From Hyphomicrobiales bacterium (GTDB lineage Bacteria; Pseudomonadota; Alphaproteobacteria; Rhizobiales; Beijerinckiaceae): 64,000 nt of DNA. The notes under the pieces were generated by a model that saw nothing but the letters and a program-made list of their open reading frames with translations, did not search any database and was not told the DNA's origin. The stretch's first letter is position 1; every line of letters starts with the position of its first letter. The stretch is taken from NCBI GenBank assembly GCA_025351165.1, contig JANXWK010000030.1:1-64000 (forward strand), written 5' to 3'. The position numbers and the translations under genes are program-made. Shown in pieces: positions 54,468 through 63,301 of this stretch.

Positions 54468-55646
54468 TTAAGCAGCTAAATCTGCCACAACTGCATCAAG
54501 CACTGGAAAACCTGTCAAGGTTACGCGGATTCGGCCTTCACTCGTTATCTCCACCAGTCTTTCATTTACAAGATCAGTGATACGTTCGTCATCCAGCCTT
54601 CTGCCTGAAAGTGCAGTAAAACGTTTTGGATCAATACCTTCAACAAGGCGCAGACCCATCAATAAAAACTCATCGCCCTGCGCCTCCAGTGAAAGCTGCT
54701 CTTCTTCAACAATGCCATGACCATCCTGTGCCACGTACTCAAGCCATTTTTCAGGGTTTTTTTCAATTGCAAACGCAGCACGACCTTTTTGCGTTACCAA
54801 CCTGCCATGCGCGCCTGGCCCTACGCCCGCATATTCGCCATAGCGCCAATACACCATGTTATGTCTGCACTCAGAGCCTTTACGTGCATAATTTGAAATT
54901 TCGTAAGATGGCAAATTATGTTTTTCACAGATTTCCTGTGTGATGTCATAGAGCTGGCGAGACGTTTCCTCATCTGGAAGAATCAATTTTCCAGCCGTAT
55001 ACAGCTTTTTAAATGGAGTCTCATCTTCGATTGTCAGCTGATACAGCGAAAGGTGTTCTGCGGCGCGCTCAATGGCCATATGCAGTTCAGCACTCCAGCT
55101 CTCAACAGTTTGGTTGGGGCGCGCATAAATCAAATCAAACGAGTAGCGATCAAATATGCTTGCAGCTGTTGCGACAGCCTGCATGGCTTCATCTACAGAG
55201 TGCGTGCGTCCAAGAGCTTTGAGATCAGTATTATTAAGCGCCTGAATGCCCATAGAAATACGGTTTACGCCTGCTAGGCGATAGCCTTTGAAACGCTCTG
55301 CCTCAACACTTGTCGGGTTGGCCTCCAATGTGACTTCCACATCTGGCGCAACCTGCCAATTGCCTGCAATGCCATCAAGAACCGCTGCAACAGTTGCAGG
55401 ATCCATTAGAGATGGCGTGCCACCACCTAAAAATATGGTGTTGACAACACGATTTGGAGCTAGCTCTGCCATATGCTTCATTTCACGCTGAAAAGCGTCA
55501 ATATACAGTTGCTGATTCACCTTTACGTGGCGAACATGGCTGTTAAAATCACAGTATGGGCATTTTGCCTGACAAAATGGCCAATGAACATACACGCCGA
55601 AGCCAGCGTCATAGGTTGGTTCCACTGGTTTTAATTTGCCAAGCAT
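54468..55646 (-). CDS. hemW: Radical SAM heme chaperone HemW
   Basis: A 392-residue radical SAM protein of the oxygen-independent coproporphyrinogen oxidase-like group. The cluster motif HWPFCQAKCPYCDF gives Cys25, Cys29 and Cys32 (CX3CX2C), followed by TIFLGGGTPSLM and NRISMGIQALN. The HemN-specific fourth cysteine after CX3CX2C (CXC) is absent: the sequence continues YCDFNSH, matching HemW, which inserts heme into respiratory enzymes. It is the third gene of rph-rdgB-hemW. Confidence 0.93.
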   Translation of the reverse strand: MLGKLKPVEPTYDAGFGVYVHWPFCQAKCPYCDFNSHVRHVKVNQQLYIDAFQREMKHMAELAPNRVVNTIFLGGGTPSLMDPATVAAVLDGIAGNWQVAPDVEVTLEANPTSVEAERFKGYRLAGVNRISMGIQALNNTDLKALGRTHSVDEAMQAVATAASIFDRYSFDLIYARPNQTVESWSAELHMAIERAAEHLSLYQLTIEDETPFKKLYTAGKLILPDEETSRQLYDITQEICEKHNLPSYEISNYARKGSECRHNMVYWRYGEYAGVGPGAHGRLVTQKGRAAFAIEKNPEKWLEYVAQDGHGIVEEEQLSLEAQGDEFLLMGLRLVEGIDPKRFTALSGRRLDDERITDLVNERLVEITSEGRIRVTLTGFPVLDAVVADLAA

Positions 55647-55651
55647 GAATA

Positions 55652-56296
55652 TTAGCCTTGTGTTGAAAGACAGTTTTTAGCAAGCTTGGTGAACGCCTTT
55701 GCCCTATGCGATAATCCTAAGCCAAGTGGTGGCAGGCCATGCTTTTCTACTGCGCTCATTTCACCAAAAGTCCGGCTTTCTCCTTGAGGGCAAAACATCG
55801 CGTCATAGCCAAAACCAGATGTGCCGCGCGGTGGAAAAACCAAATCTCCATGGACGCGCCCCTCGAATAGCTCAGTATGACCATCCGGCCAAGCTATAAC
55901 AAGAGCTGAGACAAAATGCCCAGTACGCTCTTTTTGTGCAATATCACGCTGATCCAGTTCGTTTTTAACACGGTTCATGGCTGCAATAAAGTCTTTGGAT
56001 TGACCACCCCAGCGGGCAGAAAACAGGCCAGGCGCACCATCCAAGGCATGAACACATATGCCACTGTCATCTGCAAGGGCTGGAAGTTGTGTTGCAAAAG
56101 CGGCCGCAAGCGCTTTGATTACCGCATTTTCTGCAAAGGTTGTGCCTGTTTCTTGCGGTTCAGGCAGGTTCAGCTCACCTGCTGAAACAGCTTCAATGCC
56201 ATATGGCTCAAGCAACTCGCGCATCTCGCGCAATTTGCCCGCATTATGTGTGGCTATCACCACTTTACCTGTCAACTTGCGATAGACATGAGGCAT
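55652..56296 (-). CDS. rdgB: Non-canonical purine NTP pyrophosphatase RdgB
   Basis: A 214-residue RdgB/HAM1 protein that removes dITP and XTP from the nucleotide pool. It shows VIATHNAGKLREMRELL at the N-terminus, PALADDSGICVHALDGAPG, FSARWGG and GTSGFGYDAMFCP, all family signatures. It is spaced five bases from hemW and three from rph, a single operon. Confidence 0.96.
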   Translation of the reverse strand: MPHVYRKLTGKVVIATHNAGKLREMRELLEPYGIEAVSAGELNLPEPQETGTTFAENAVIKALAAAFATQLPALADDSGICVHALDGAPGLFSARWGGQSKDFIAAMNRVKNELDQRDIAQKERTGHFVSALVIAWPDGHTELFEGRVHGDLVFPPRGTSGFGYDAMFCPQGESRTFGEMSAVEKHGLPPLGLGLSHRAKAFTKLAKNCLSTQG

Positions 56297-56299
56297 GGG

Positions 56300-57034
56300 T
56301 TATTTAACTGTCAGTTTTTGTAGATCAACGAGCGAGGCTATACCGTTTTTAGCAAGACTCATCAAGTGCAACAGTTCATCCTGGCTAAAAGGTGCGCCCT
56401 CTGCCGTACCTTGAATTTCTACAATGCCGCCTGAGCCTGTCATCACGAAATTGGCATCTGTTTCTGCATTGCTGTCTTCTGCATAATCCAGATCAAGTAC
56501 TGGCTGACCCTTATATATACCGCATGAAACAGCCGCGATATGGTCTTTGAGGGCTGGGCGCTCTTTGCCCAATTCTTGGCCCTTGAGCATATCCCGTGCT
56601 TTCATCCAGGCAAGGCAATCATGTAAAGCCACCCAGGCCCCTGTAATTGCGGCTGTTCTGGTGCCGCCATCGGCCTGAATCACATCGCAATCCACTGTAA
56701 TCTGGCGCTCACCAAGGGTTGTAAGGTCTGTAACTGCGCGAAGGGAGCGCCCTATGAGGCGTTGAATTTCCTGTGTCCGGCCAGATGGTTTGCCGGATGT
56801 CACCTCACGGCGTACGCGCTCATGGGTAGCACGGGGCAGCATGGCGTATTCAGCCGTAACCCAGCCCTTGCCCTGCCCACGTAGCCAGCCAGGAGCTTTA
56901 TCTTCTAACGAGGCTGTACATAAAACATGTGTTTCGCCAAATTTTACCAGACATGAGCCTTCAGCATAGCGGGCAACATTTCGCTCCAGGCTGATTTTGC
57001 GAAGTTCGTCATTTGCACGTTTGGAGGGCCGCAT
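56300..57034 (-). CDS. rph: Ribonuclease PH
   Basis: A 244-residue phosphorolytic exoribonuclease that trims tRNA 3' ends. Family blocks include [51 protein letters not shown], and [19 protein letters not shown]. It is the first gene of the rph-rdgB-hemW operon, divergent from aroC over a 119-base region that must hold both promoters. Confidence 0.97.
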   Translation of the reverse strand: MRPSKRANDELRKISLERNVARYAEGSCLVKFGETHVLCTASLEDKAPGWLRGQGKGWVTAEYAMLPRATHERVRREVTSGKPSGRTQEIQRLIGRSLRAVTDLTTLGERQITVDCDVIQADGGTRTAAITGAWVALHDCLAWMKARDMLKGQELGKERPALKDHIAAVSCGIYKGQPVLDLDYAEDSNAETDANFVMTGSGGIVEIQGTAEGAPFSQDELLHLMSLAKNGIASLVDLQKLTVK

Positions 57035-57153
57035 AGGATCTATGACTTTCTATTATTTAAACTAGCGCACATAGATCATATCCAGAGGGGGAGGCAAGCT
57101 TTATTGTAATTGCATAATTTGACCTTTTTTACAGATGGCGCTATTCAAGCCCA

Positions 57154-58239
57154 ATGTCGCATAACAGCTTTGGTCATCTTTTTCGTGTCACAACCTTTGG
57201 AGAAAGCCATGGGCCTGTAATTGGTTGCGTGGTGGATGGATGTCCACCGCTCATAGCTTTAAGCGAAGCTGATATTCAGCATGATCTGGACCGTCGTAAG
57301 CCTGGTACCAGCAAATTCACCACTCAGCGCCAGGAAGCAGATGCGGTCAAAATCGTTTCGGGTGTGTTTTCAGATGATAATGGTGTGCAGGTCACAACTG
57401 GCACATCAATTGGCCTGATTATTGAGAATACCGATCAGCGCTCCAAAGATTACGGCGATATAAAAGACAAGTTTCGTCCAGGTCATGCTGACATAACCTA
57501 CAACGCAAAATATGGTATCCGGGATTATCGAGGGGGCGGACGCTCTTCTGCGCGTGAGACTGCCATGCGGGTTGCAGCAGGCGCAATTGCCCGCAAAATC
57601 ATTCCACACGTAATTATTCGTGCTGCTCTTGTGCAAATGGGCCCGCACAAAATCAACCGTGCAAACTGGGATTGGGATCAGGTTAATCAAAATCCGTTTT
57701 TCTGCCCTGATGCAGAAGCTGCCACGTTTTTTGAAACCTACCTTGATGATATTCGTAAAACTGGATCGTCCATCGGCGCAATTTTGGAAGTGGTTGCGGA
57801 AAACGTACCAGCAGGCTGGGGCGCGCCCATCTATGGCAAGCTGGATGCTGATTTAGCTGGCGCATTAATGAGCATTAATGCAGTCAAAGCCGTAGAAATT
57901 GGGGACGGATTTGAAGCTGCCAGCCTGAGAGGTATTGAAAACGCTGATGAAATTCGCGTGGATGCTGAAGGCAACCCAGTTTTTACCAGTAATCATGCTG
58001 GAGGCATTTTGGGCGGTATTTCTACTGGGCAGCCAATAGTGGCACGTTTTGCTGTTAAACCCACGTCCTCTATTTTAACCTCTCGTGCAACCATTGATCG
58101 ATTCGGAACTGAAACCGACATTTTAACTAAAGGTCGCCATGATCCTTGTGTAGGCATTCGCGCCGTGCCAGTGGGCGAAGCCATGATGGCCTGTGTGCTG
58201 GTTGATCATTATCTGCGGCATCGTGGGCAAACAGGTTAA
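57154..58239 (+). CDS. aroC: Chorismate synthase
   Basis: A 361-residue enzyme that makes chorismate from EPSP using reduced FMN, the last step of the shikimate pathway. It begins [20 protein letters not shown] and contains [20 protein letters not shown] and [19 protein letters not shown], both hallmarks. Length is normal. It is followed at 46 bases by the ribB gene on the same strand. Confidence 0.97.
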   Translation: MSHNSFGHLFRVTTFGESHGPVIGCVVDGCPPLIALSEADIQHDLDRRKPGTSKFTTQRQEADAVKIVSGVFSDDNGVQVTTGTSIGLIIENTDQRSKDYGDIKDKFRPGHADITYNAKYGIRDYRGGGRSSARETAMRVAAGAIARKIIPHVIIRAALVQMGPHKINRANWDWDQVNQNPFFCPDAEAATFFETYLDDIRKTGSSIGAILEVVAENVPAGWGAPIYGKLDADLAGALMSINAVKAVEIGDGFEAASLRGIENADEIRVDAEGNPVFTSNHAGGILGGISTGQPIVARFAVKPTSSILTSRATIDRFGTETDILTKGRHDPCVGIRAVPVGEAMMACVLVDHYLRHRGQTG

Positions 58240-58285
58240 AGTCTACCAAAATAAATATTTGACAGTATTGCGAAAAGAGCTTTTC

Positions 58286-59386
58286 ATGATCCAGTTTGAT
58301 ACCCATATGCGTTCTGTTATTGATGCTTTTGCCAAGGGTGAAATCGTTATTGTAACCGATGACGAGACCCGTGAAAATGAAGGTGATCTCATTATTGCAG
58401 CAAGCCATTGCACAACAGAAAAAATGGCGTTTATTATTCGTAACTGTTGCGGAATAGTTTGTGCGCCTGTATCTGCAGATTATGCAAAGAGATTGAATCT
58501 TAACCCGATGGTTGCGTCCAACGATGCACCCTTGGGTACAGCTTTTACAGTAAGTGTAGACGCTAAACAGGGTTTAACCACTGGCATTTCAGCAGAGCAG
58601 CGCGCAAATACAGTACGGGCATTGGCAAATCCTCAAATGGGAGCAAGTGATTTTGTGCGCCCTGGCCATGTCTTTCCGCTCATTGCCAAGGATGGTGGTG
58701 TGCTGATGCGCTCTGGTCATACGGAAGCTGCTGTTGATTTATGCAAGTTGGCAGGACTAACTCCTGTTGGCGTTATCTGTGAACTGGCCAATGATGATGG
58801 CACTGTGATGCAGGGCGACCAGATTGTTGCTTTTGCTAAAAAACACAACATTAAAAGCATTTCTGTTGATAATATTATTGCTTATCGTCAGGCACGTGAC
58901 TCTTTAGTTGAGCGTATTTCAACATTTCAAGTTCAAACTGAAATTGGTGAGGTGACTGGTTACACATTTGTTACGCCCTATGATGATGTCCAGCATTTTG
59001 CTTTTGTTTATGGCGATATTGGCGATGGAGCAAATGTTCTTGCCAGACTGCATCGTGCAAATGTTGTTCAGGATGTTTTGGGAAATGGTAAAACAATTGA
59101 GCGTGTCTTGGCCAAATTCAAGGCTGAGGGGCGCGGGGTGCTGGTGTATTTGCGAGACGGGGGTGCTGGTGTACCCTCAAATAACGCCGTTTCAAGCAAC
59201 AGCCCTGTCATTGAGACATCTACTGATGACGCCCGTTTAAAGCAGTGGAAGGAAATTGGATTAGGTGCTCAGATTCTGCGTGATCTTGGCATTGTTTCCA
59301 TTCGGAATTTAACGTCCAAGCCCCGTAATTATGTGGGATTGTCTGGTTTTGGCATTGAAATTACGGGTTCAGAGGGCATTGAATAA
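58286..59386 (+). CDS. ribB: 3,4-dihydroxy-2-butanone 4-phosphate synthase with degenerate GTP cyclohydrolase II-like domain
   Basis: A 366-residue protein from ATG 58286; an in-frame extension overlapping aroC is rejected. Residues 1-210 are RibB: DDETRENEGDLIIAASH, GHVFPLIAKDGGVLMRSGHTEAAVDL, and VGVICELANDDGTVMQG. Residues 215-366 have the RibA fold, but the zinc cysteines (normally in a GDVFxSxxCDCG-like motif) are missing and LARLHRANVVQDVLGN stands there, so GTP cyclohydrolase activity is unlikely. The riboflavin pathway would then need a separate RibA elsewhere. A hairpin follows the gene. Confidence 0.93.
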   Translation: MIQFDTHMRSVIDAFAKGEIVIVTDDETRENEGDLIIAASHCTTEKMAFIIRNCCGIVCAPVSADYAKRLNLNPMVASNDAPLGTAFTVSVDAKQGLTTGISAEQRANTVRALANPQMGASDFVRPGHVFPLIAKDGGVLMRSGHTEAAVDLCKLAGLTPVGVICELANDDGTVMQGDQIVAFAKKHNIKSISVDNIIAYRQARDSLVERISTFQVQTEIGEVTGYTFVTPYDDVQHFAFVYGDIGDGANVLARLHRANVVQDVLGNGKTIERVLAKFKAEGRGVLVYLRDGGAGVPSNNAVSSNSPVIETSTDDARLKQWKEIGLGAQILRDLGIVSIRNLTSKPRNYVGLSGFGIEITGSEGIE

Positions 59387-59390
59387 AGCG

Positions 59391-59445
59391 TTGCCCTACA
59401 CCTTGCCTTGTGCAGCTTGGCAAGGTAACGAGGGCAAGTCTTTTA
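59391..59445 (+). terminator. Terminator after ribB
   Basis: A long two-part stem: TTGCCCT (59391-59397) with AGGGCAA (59431-59437), and inside it ACCTTGCC (59400-59407) with GGCAAGGT (59419-59426). The sequence then runs GTCTTTTATC. It starts four bases after the stop. Confidence 0.75.
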
Positions 59446-59536
59446 TCGTTATTGCGAGCAAAGCACATAATTTACATTAGACTATGTGTGGATTGCTTTG
59501 TTCTTTGCAATGACGGCTTTTTTGAAAGCCTTATCC

Positions 59537-61090
59537 ATGTCAAAAACAAAAACTATTGCCCGCCTGCCCCGTGGATTTCAAGATCGTGGGAGGCAAGACA
59601 TTCTCTCCACCAATGCATTAATTGAAAAAATTTCTGCTGTTTACAAACTCTATGGATTTGATCCTCTAGAAACACCTTTTTTTGAATATACAGATACGCT
59701 GGGCAAATTTTTGCCCGACACTGATCGTCCCAATGCTGGGGTGTTTTCAGTGCAGGATGATGACGAACAATGGATGAGCCTGCGCTATGATTTAACTGCG
59801 CCCTTGGCCAGATTTGTGGCGCAGAACTTTGATTCACTTCCGAAACCATATCGCAGTTCCAGGCATGGCTACGTATTTCGAAATGAAAAGCCTGGGCCTG
59901 GGCGTTTCAGGCAATTTATGCAGTGCGATGCAGATATTGTGGGCGCAAGTTCTGTGGCAGCGGATGCTGAGATTTGCATGATGGCAGCCGATTGCATGGA
60001 GGCCGCTGGCATAAAACGCGGCGATTATATAATTAAAGTTAATAATCGCAAGGTGCTGGATGGTGTGATGGAGGTTATTGGACTTGGCGGGGATGAAAAT
60101 GCTGCAAAGAGGCTAGCTGTTTTTCGCGCTTTTGATAAACTTGATAAACTTGGGATCACCGGTGTTGAACTATTGCTTGGAGAAGGTCGAAGAGATGAAA
60201 GTGGAGACTTTACTACAGGAGCTGGACTATCTTCCATCCAAATTTATGACCTTAAACGATTTACAGAATTTTCAAGCCGTTGTGCAACAGCATATTACCC
60301 AGACGCATACCGTCTTCGCAATAATACTCAAACAATGGAAATTCCTTATCAAACTATCAAAAATGCGCTTATGGATATTGGAGAAAATCAAACTATAAAC
60401 GAAGGCTTGCTCGAAATTGAACAAATGCACAGGCTATTTTCAGCCGTTGGTTACGGCGAGGATAGAGTCCGTATTGATTTTTCAGTTGTGCGCGGCCTTG
60501 AATATTATACTGGCCCTGTTTTTGAGGCTGAACTAACTTTTGAAGTCAAAGACGATAAAGGCCAACCGATTCGTTTCGGTTCCGTTGGGGGGGGTGGTCG
60601 CTATGATGGTTTGATTGCACGTTTTAGGGATGAGCCCGTGCCCGCCACCGGATTTTCTGTAGGCATATCTCGTTTGCAGGCTGCACTCACTGCCTTAAAT
60701 AAGACTATGCAAAAGCCATATGGGCCTGTGGTGGTTACTGTTATGGACAAGGATAATACAGCAGCCTATGCCAAATATCAGACATTTGCAAGCGAACTGC
60801 GCCAGGCCAATATACCTGCAGAAATGTATTTGGGCGATGCTGGTTTTAACTCCCAGCTTAAATATGCTGATAAGCGCAATTCTATTATGGCTATTATTCA
60901 AGGCTCCAATGAGCGAGACAACAATCAGATTATTGTGAAAGACCTTATTGCTGGGGGCGAACTTGCCAGATCAGCTAAAACACTGGAACGTGATGCCTAT
61001 CTAGCTTTGAAAGAGAAATCACAGATTATTGTGAATGAAACTGAGCTTGTGCAAACCGTGCGTGACGTTTTAGCGCGATATGGACAGTAA
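59537..61090 (+). CDS. hisS: Histidyl-tRNA synthetase
   Basis: A 517-residue class II synthetase. The ATG at 59537 is chosen because the protein then begins [19 protein letters not shown]; in-frame codons before it overlap the leader. Motif 2 is [21 protein letters not shown], histidine-specific motif [12 protein letters not shown] is intact, motif 3 is [13 protein letters not shown], and the C-terminal anticodon domain follows. An internal 9-base tandem repeat (GATAAACTT twice, about 60132-60149) gives FDKLDKLGI. Confidence 0.95.
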   Translation: MSKTKTIARLPRGFQDRGRQDILSTNALIEKISAVYKLYGFDPLETPFFEYTDTLGKFLPDTDRPNAGVFSVQDDDEQWMSLRYDLTAPLARFVAQNFDSLPKPYRSSRHGYVFRNEKPGPGRFRQFMQCDADIVGASSVAADAEICMMAADCMEAAGIKRGDYIIKVNNRKVLDGVMEVIGLGGDENAAKRLAVFRAFDKLDKLGITGVELLLGEGRRDESGDFTTGAGLSSIQIYDLKRFTEFSSRCATAYYPDAYRLRNNTQTMEIPYQTIKNALMDIGENQTINEGLLEIEQMHRLFSAVGYGEDRVRIDFSVVRGLEYYTGPVFEAELTFEVKDDKGQPIRFGSVGGGGRYDGLIARFRDEPVPATGFSVGISRLQAALTALNKTMQKPYGPVVVTVMDKDNTAAYAKYQTFASELRQANIPAEMYLGDAGFNSQLKYADKRNSIMAIIQGSNERDNNQIIVKDLIAGGELARSAKTLERDAYLALKEKSQIIVNETELVQTVRDVLARYGQ

Positions 61091-61190
61091 ATTTTGCTGT
61101 TTTAAATTATTTGATGAGTTGCATATGACGTGTCAGTTGTTTATTAAGACGTTTATGTTTTAAGATCCAAGTGCTAAAAACATAAAAGAT

Positions 61191-61265
61191 TGGGGCGTAG
61201 CCAAGCGGTAAGGCAGTGGATTTTGATTCCGCCATGCCCAGGTTCGAATCCTGGCGCCCCAGCCA
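61191..61265 (+). tRNA. tRNA-Gln (anticodon TTG)
   Basis: TGGGGCG (61191-61197) pairs with CGCCCCA (61255-61261), followed by G and an encoded CCA. The anticodon arm GTGGA-TTTTGAT-TCCGC carries TTG, which reads CAA/CAG. The T arm CCAGG-TTCGAAT-CCTGG is perfect. tRNA genes are frequent integration sites, and the DNA after this one changes character. Confidence 0.97.
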
Positions 61266-61668
61266 GTTTTGATATTAACAGACGTAGTATTGTTCATCAG
61301 CTGCGTTGTAATTATTGCGTCTCCAATGGTAAATATGTCTGCCGCGAAGCTATCCATACGCTCAAGTTCTTTTTTCTATCTCATTGCCAATGCTTGAGCC
61401 AAGCACAGTGCCAATATCGCTACCCGTGAGCGATATTGGCAATCCATCAGCTGTATTGAAGGCATAGGAGGCAAGATTGCCAAGATTATCAAACAGCTCC
61501 GAGAAGCTGGCACAAGAAGAGGTATAGCCCGTGGCAACCTCTATCGTGCCATCTGCGTGGTTGTGTTTGTCTTTAACAGAACCATTATCAAGCGTAGCAA
61601 TGCGCTCTTGCATAATACCATTTGAATTACGAAATTACGGTAATTACCGTGACAGTTTACTTTTTCAC
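61266..61668. other. 403-base region between tRNA-Gln and the transposase remnant
   Basis: This holds one minus-strand open frame (61362-61613, 83 residues, with SYAFNTADGLPISLTGSDIG) of unknown origin and no clear binding site; it may be a fragment of a larger secreted protein. A perfect 13-bp inverted repeat (61409-61421 and 61429-61441) lies inside it. I call no gene. Confidence 0.4.
61409..61441. repeat. Perfect 13-bp inverted repeat
   Basis: TGCCAATATCGCT (61409-61421) and AGCGATATTGGCA (61429-61441) are exact inverse complements around the 7-base loop ACCCGTG. There is no T run on either strand. Confidence 0.7.
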
Positions 61669-62277
61669 TTATTTAACGTGTGCTTTGCGTCCTCTTCTGG
61701 CAGGCCTTGTCTCTCGACCAGAGACTTCTGCAATGTGGTTCAAAAATGCTTCTGACCCTAGAGGTCTGCCAATTGTTTCAGACGCCCTCAGAAAAACCAC
61801 CTGCTGTGTAATTGGGGCTGTCTCTAACATGTCTGAAAATCTGCCTTTACTCCGGTTCAATACTGGTTCAACATTCACATATTTGTCTGTTTTACCTGCC
61901 AAATTCGCATGTACGCTTGACAATCTCCAGTCTTGGGCTTTTTTTGCTAGCCCAGCCAAAACGGGATTGAAATAAATGCCCTGTAACACGTAGCCTGGCA
62001 TTGACGACGCCGCAATACCGCCGATGCGTCTCGCCAAGAGCGCGACTTAACCCTTCTGGTGTCGATGGTATCAAAATCAAATGTGCATGGTTGGACATTA
62101 AACAGTAAAACCATATTTCCACACTCGCTTTTGGCAGCAATCAGATAGCAAATCCAGGTAGATTTCGTAATCGTCAGAACAGAAAAAAACTGCTCGCCTG
62201 TTGCCACTTTGAGTCACATGATGTGGAAAACAAGGAACAACAAGACGAGCGATACGAGTCAAAAATCCACACACCAT
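61669..62277 (-). pseudogene. Decayed REP-associated tyrosine transposase (RAYT, Y1_Tnp family)
   Basis: Three minus-strand frames make one broken transposase. The N-terminus in frame at 62277-62101 reads TRIARLVVPCFPHHVTQSGN and LLSDCCQKRVWKYGF. A frameshift near 62100 moves to the frame with the HUH-type block IWFYCLMSNHAHLIL and LFQSRF. A second break near 61945-61985 moves to the frame with YFNPVLAGLAKKAQDWRLSS and a C-terminus ending RRGRKAHVK at 61669. The normal sequence between LFQSRF and YxxNPVRAGL (about 20 residues) is missing, so a deletion also occurred. RAYTs move or amplify REP hairpins; this one should be inactive. Confidence 0.85.
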
Positions 62278-62469
62278 AATAGAAAAAACATTGAATATAA
62301 AAGGAAAAGGATAAACTGTCACCATAATCTGTAATCTTGTTGCAAAAAAACAAAAAAAAGCAAAATTATGACTTTTTTTGTGTACTAAGCTTTGCAAGCT
62401 ATTGCTTTATTTTTTACATGCCAACATGTGTACAAAATATTAAATTAATTTTTGAGTAAGAGAGTGGCT

Positions 62470-63246
62470 ATGACAACTTTTAAATTTCACGAATTTGACA
62501 TTCCTGTAGATCTTCTTAATAAAACTGGTGGGGGAATTGATACATTTGAAGTTATATCTCAAATGCATATGAACCTGTTAGAAAAATTTATAGGAATCGA
62601 TAAAGATCATTCTCTATTAGAAATTGGATGTGGTATTGGTCGTGATGCTATACCCCTTACAAAACTTTTATCAAAAGATGGGAAATACGTTGGTATTGAC
62701 ATCATAAAGCCATCTGTTGATTTTTGTAGTAATAATATAACAAAACTATATCCAAATTTTAATTTTGTGCATTTTGATGTCAAGGACCAGCTGCACAATC
62801 CAGATGGTTTAAGTTCAATGAATGAATTTAGGCTTCCAATGGAAGACAAATCAGTTGATAGAATATTTGCCTGGTCCGTTTTTACACATATGTACGATGG
62901 TGATATTTTGTATTATTTAAAAGAGTTTAAACGTGTCTTGCGCGATAATGGTAAAGTTTACACAACCTGCTTTATAATCACTGATGATATTTTAAAAAAA
63001 GCAAGAGAAACAAATCTTACAATATTCGATCTGAGATTTGAGCATAAGCTTGATGATGGCTCTTTTATTAATAATAAGGATTTTCCACTCGGGGCAATTG
63101 GTTACAGTCCCGTTCGTTGGAGAAATATTATTAATGATAGCGGTTTAGAGCTCAAAAGAAATTTTGTTCAAGGTGTTTGGTGTGGGTACCATGAATTTCC
63201 AGAAGATGGTCAAGACGGGTTAGTTCTGGGTCATTGTATTAATTAA
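62470..63246 (+). CDS. Class I SAM-dependent methyltransferase
   Basis: The product is 258 residues from ATG 62470, with AAGAGAG upstream; a TTG at 62452 would add six residues. The SAM-binding motif is LLEIGCGIGRDAIPLTKLL (about residues 49-67), followed by VGIDIIKPSVDFC and the acidic FVHFDVKD. VDRIFAWSVFTHMYDGDI matches the catalytic-core strand of methyltransferase 11/25 families. The substrate is unknown, but rfbF immediately downstream suggests a surface-sugar O-methyltransferase. It is strikingly AT-rich. Confidence 0.85.
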   Translation: MTTFKFHEFDIPVDLLNKTGGGIDTFEVISQMHMNLLEKFIGIDKDHSLLEIGCGIGRDAIPLTKLLSKDGKYVGIDIIKPSVDFCSNNITKLYPNFNFVHFDVKDQLHNPDGLSSMNEFRLPMEDKSVDRIFAWSVFTHMYDGDILYYLKEFKRVLRDNGKVYTTCFIITDDILKKARETNLTIFDLRFEHKLDDGSFINNKDFPLGAIGYSPVRWRNIINDSGLELKRNFVQGVWCGYHEFPEDGQDGLVLGHCIN

Positions 63247-63301
63247 TTATTTTTTAATATTTAATATTAGCAGCTTTCTATAATTTTGTTATGAGTGTTT
63301 T

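Noticed and set aside
61362-61613. 83-residue minus-strand open frame after tRNA-Gln
   Set aside because: Composition is protein-like but there is no binding site or family; noted only within the intergenic entry.
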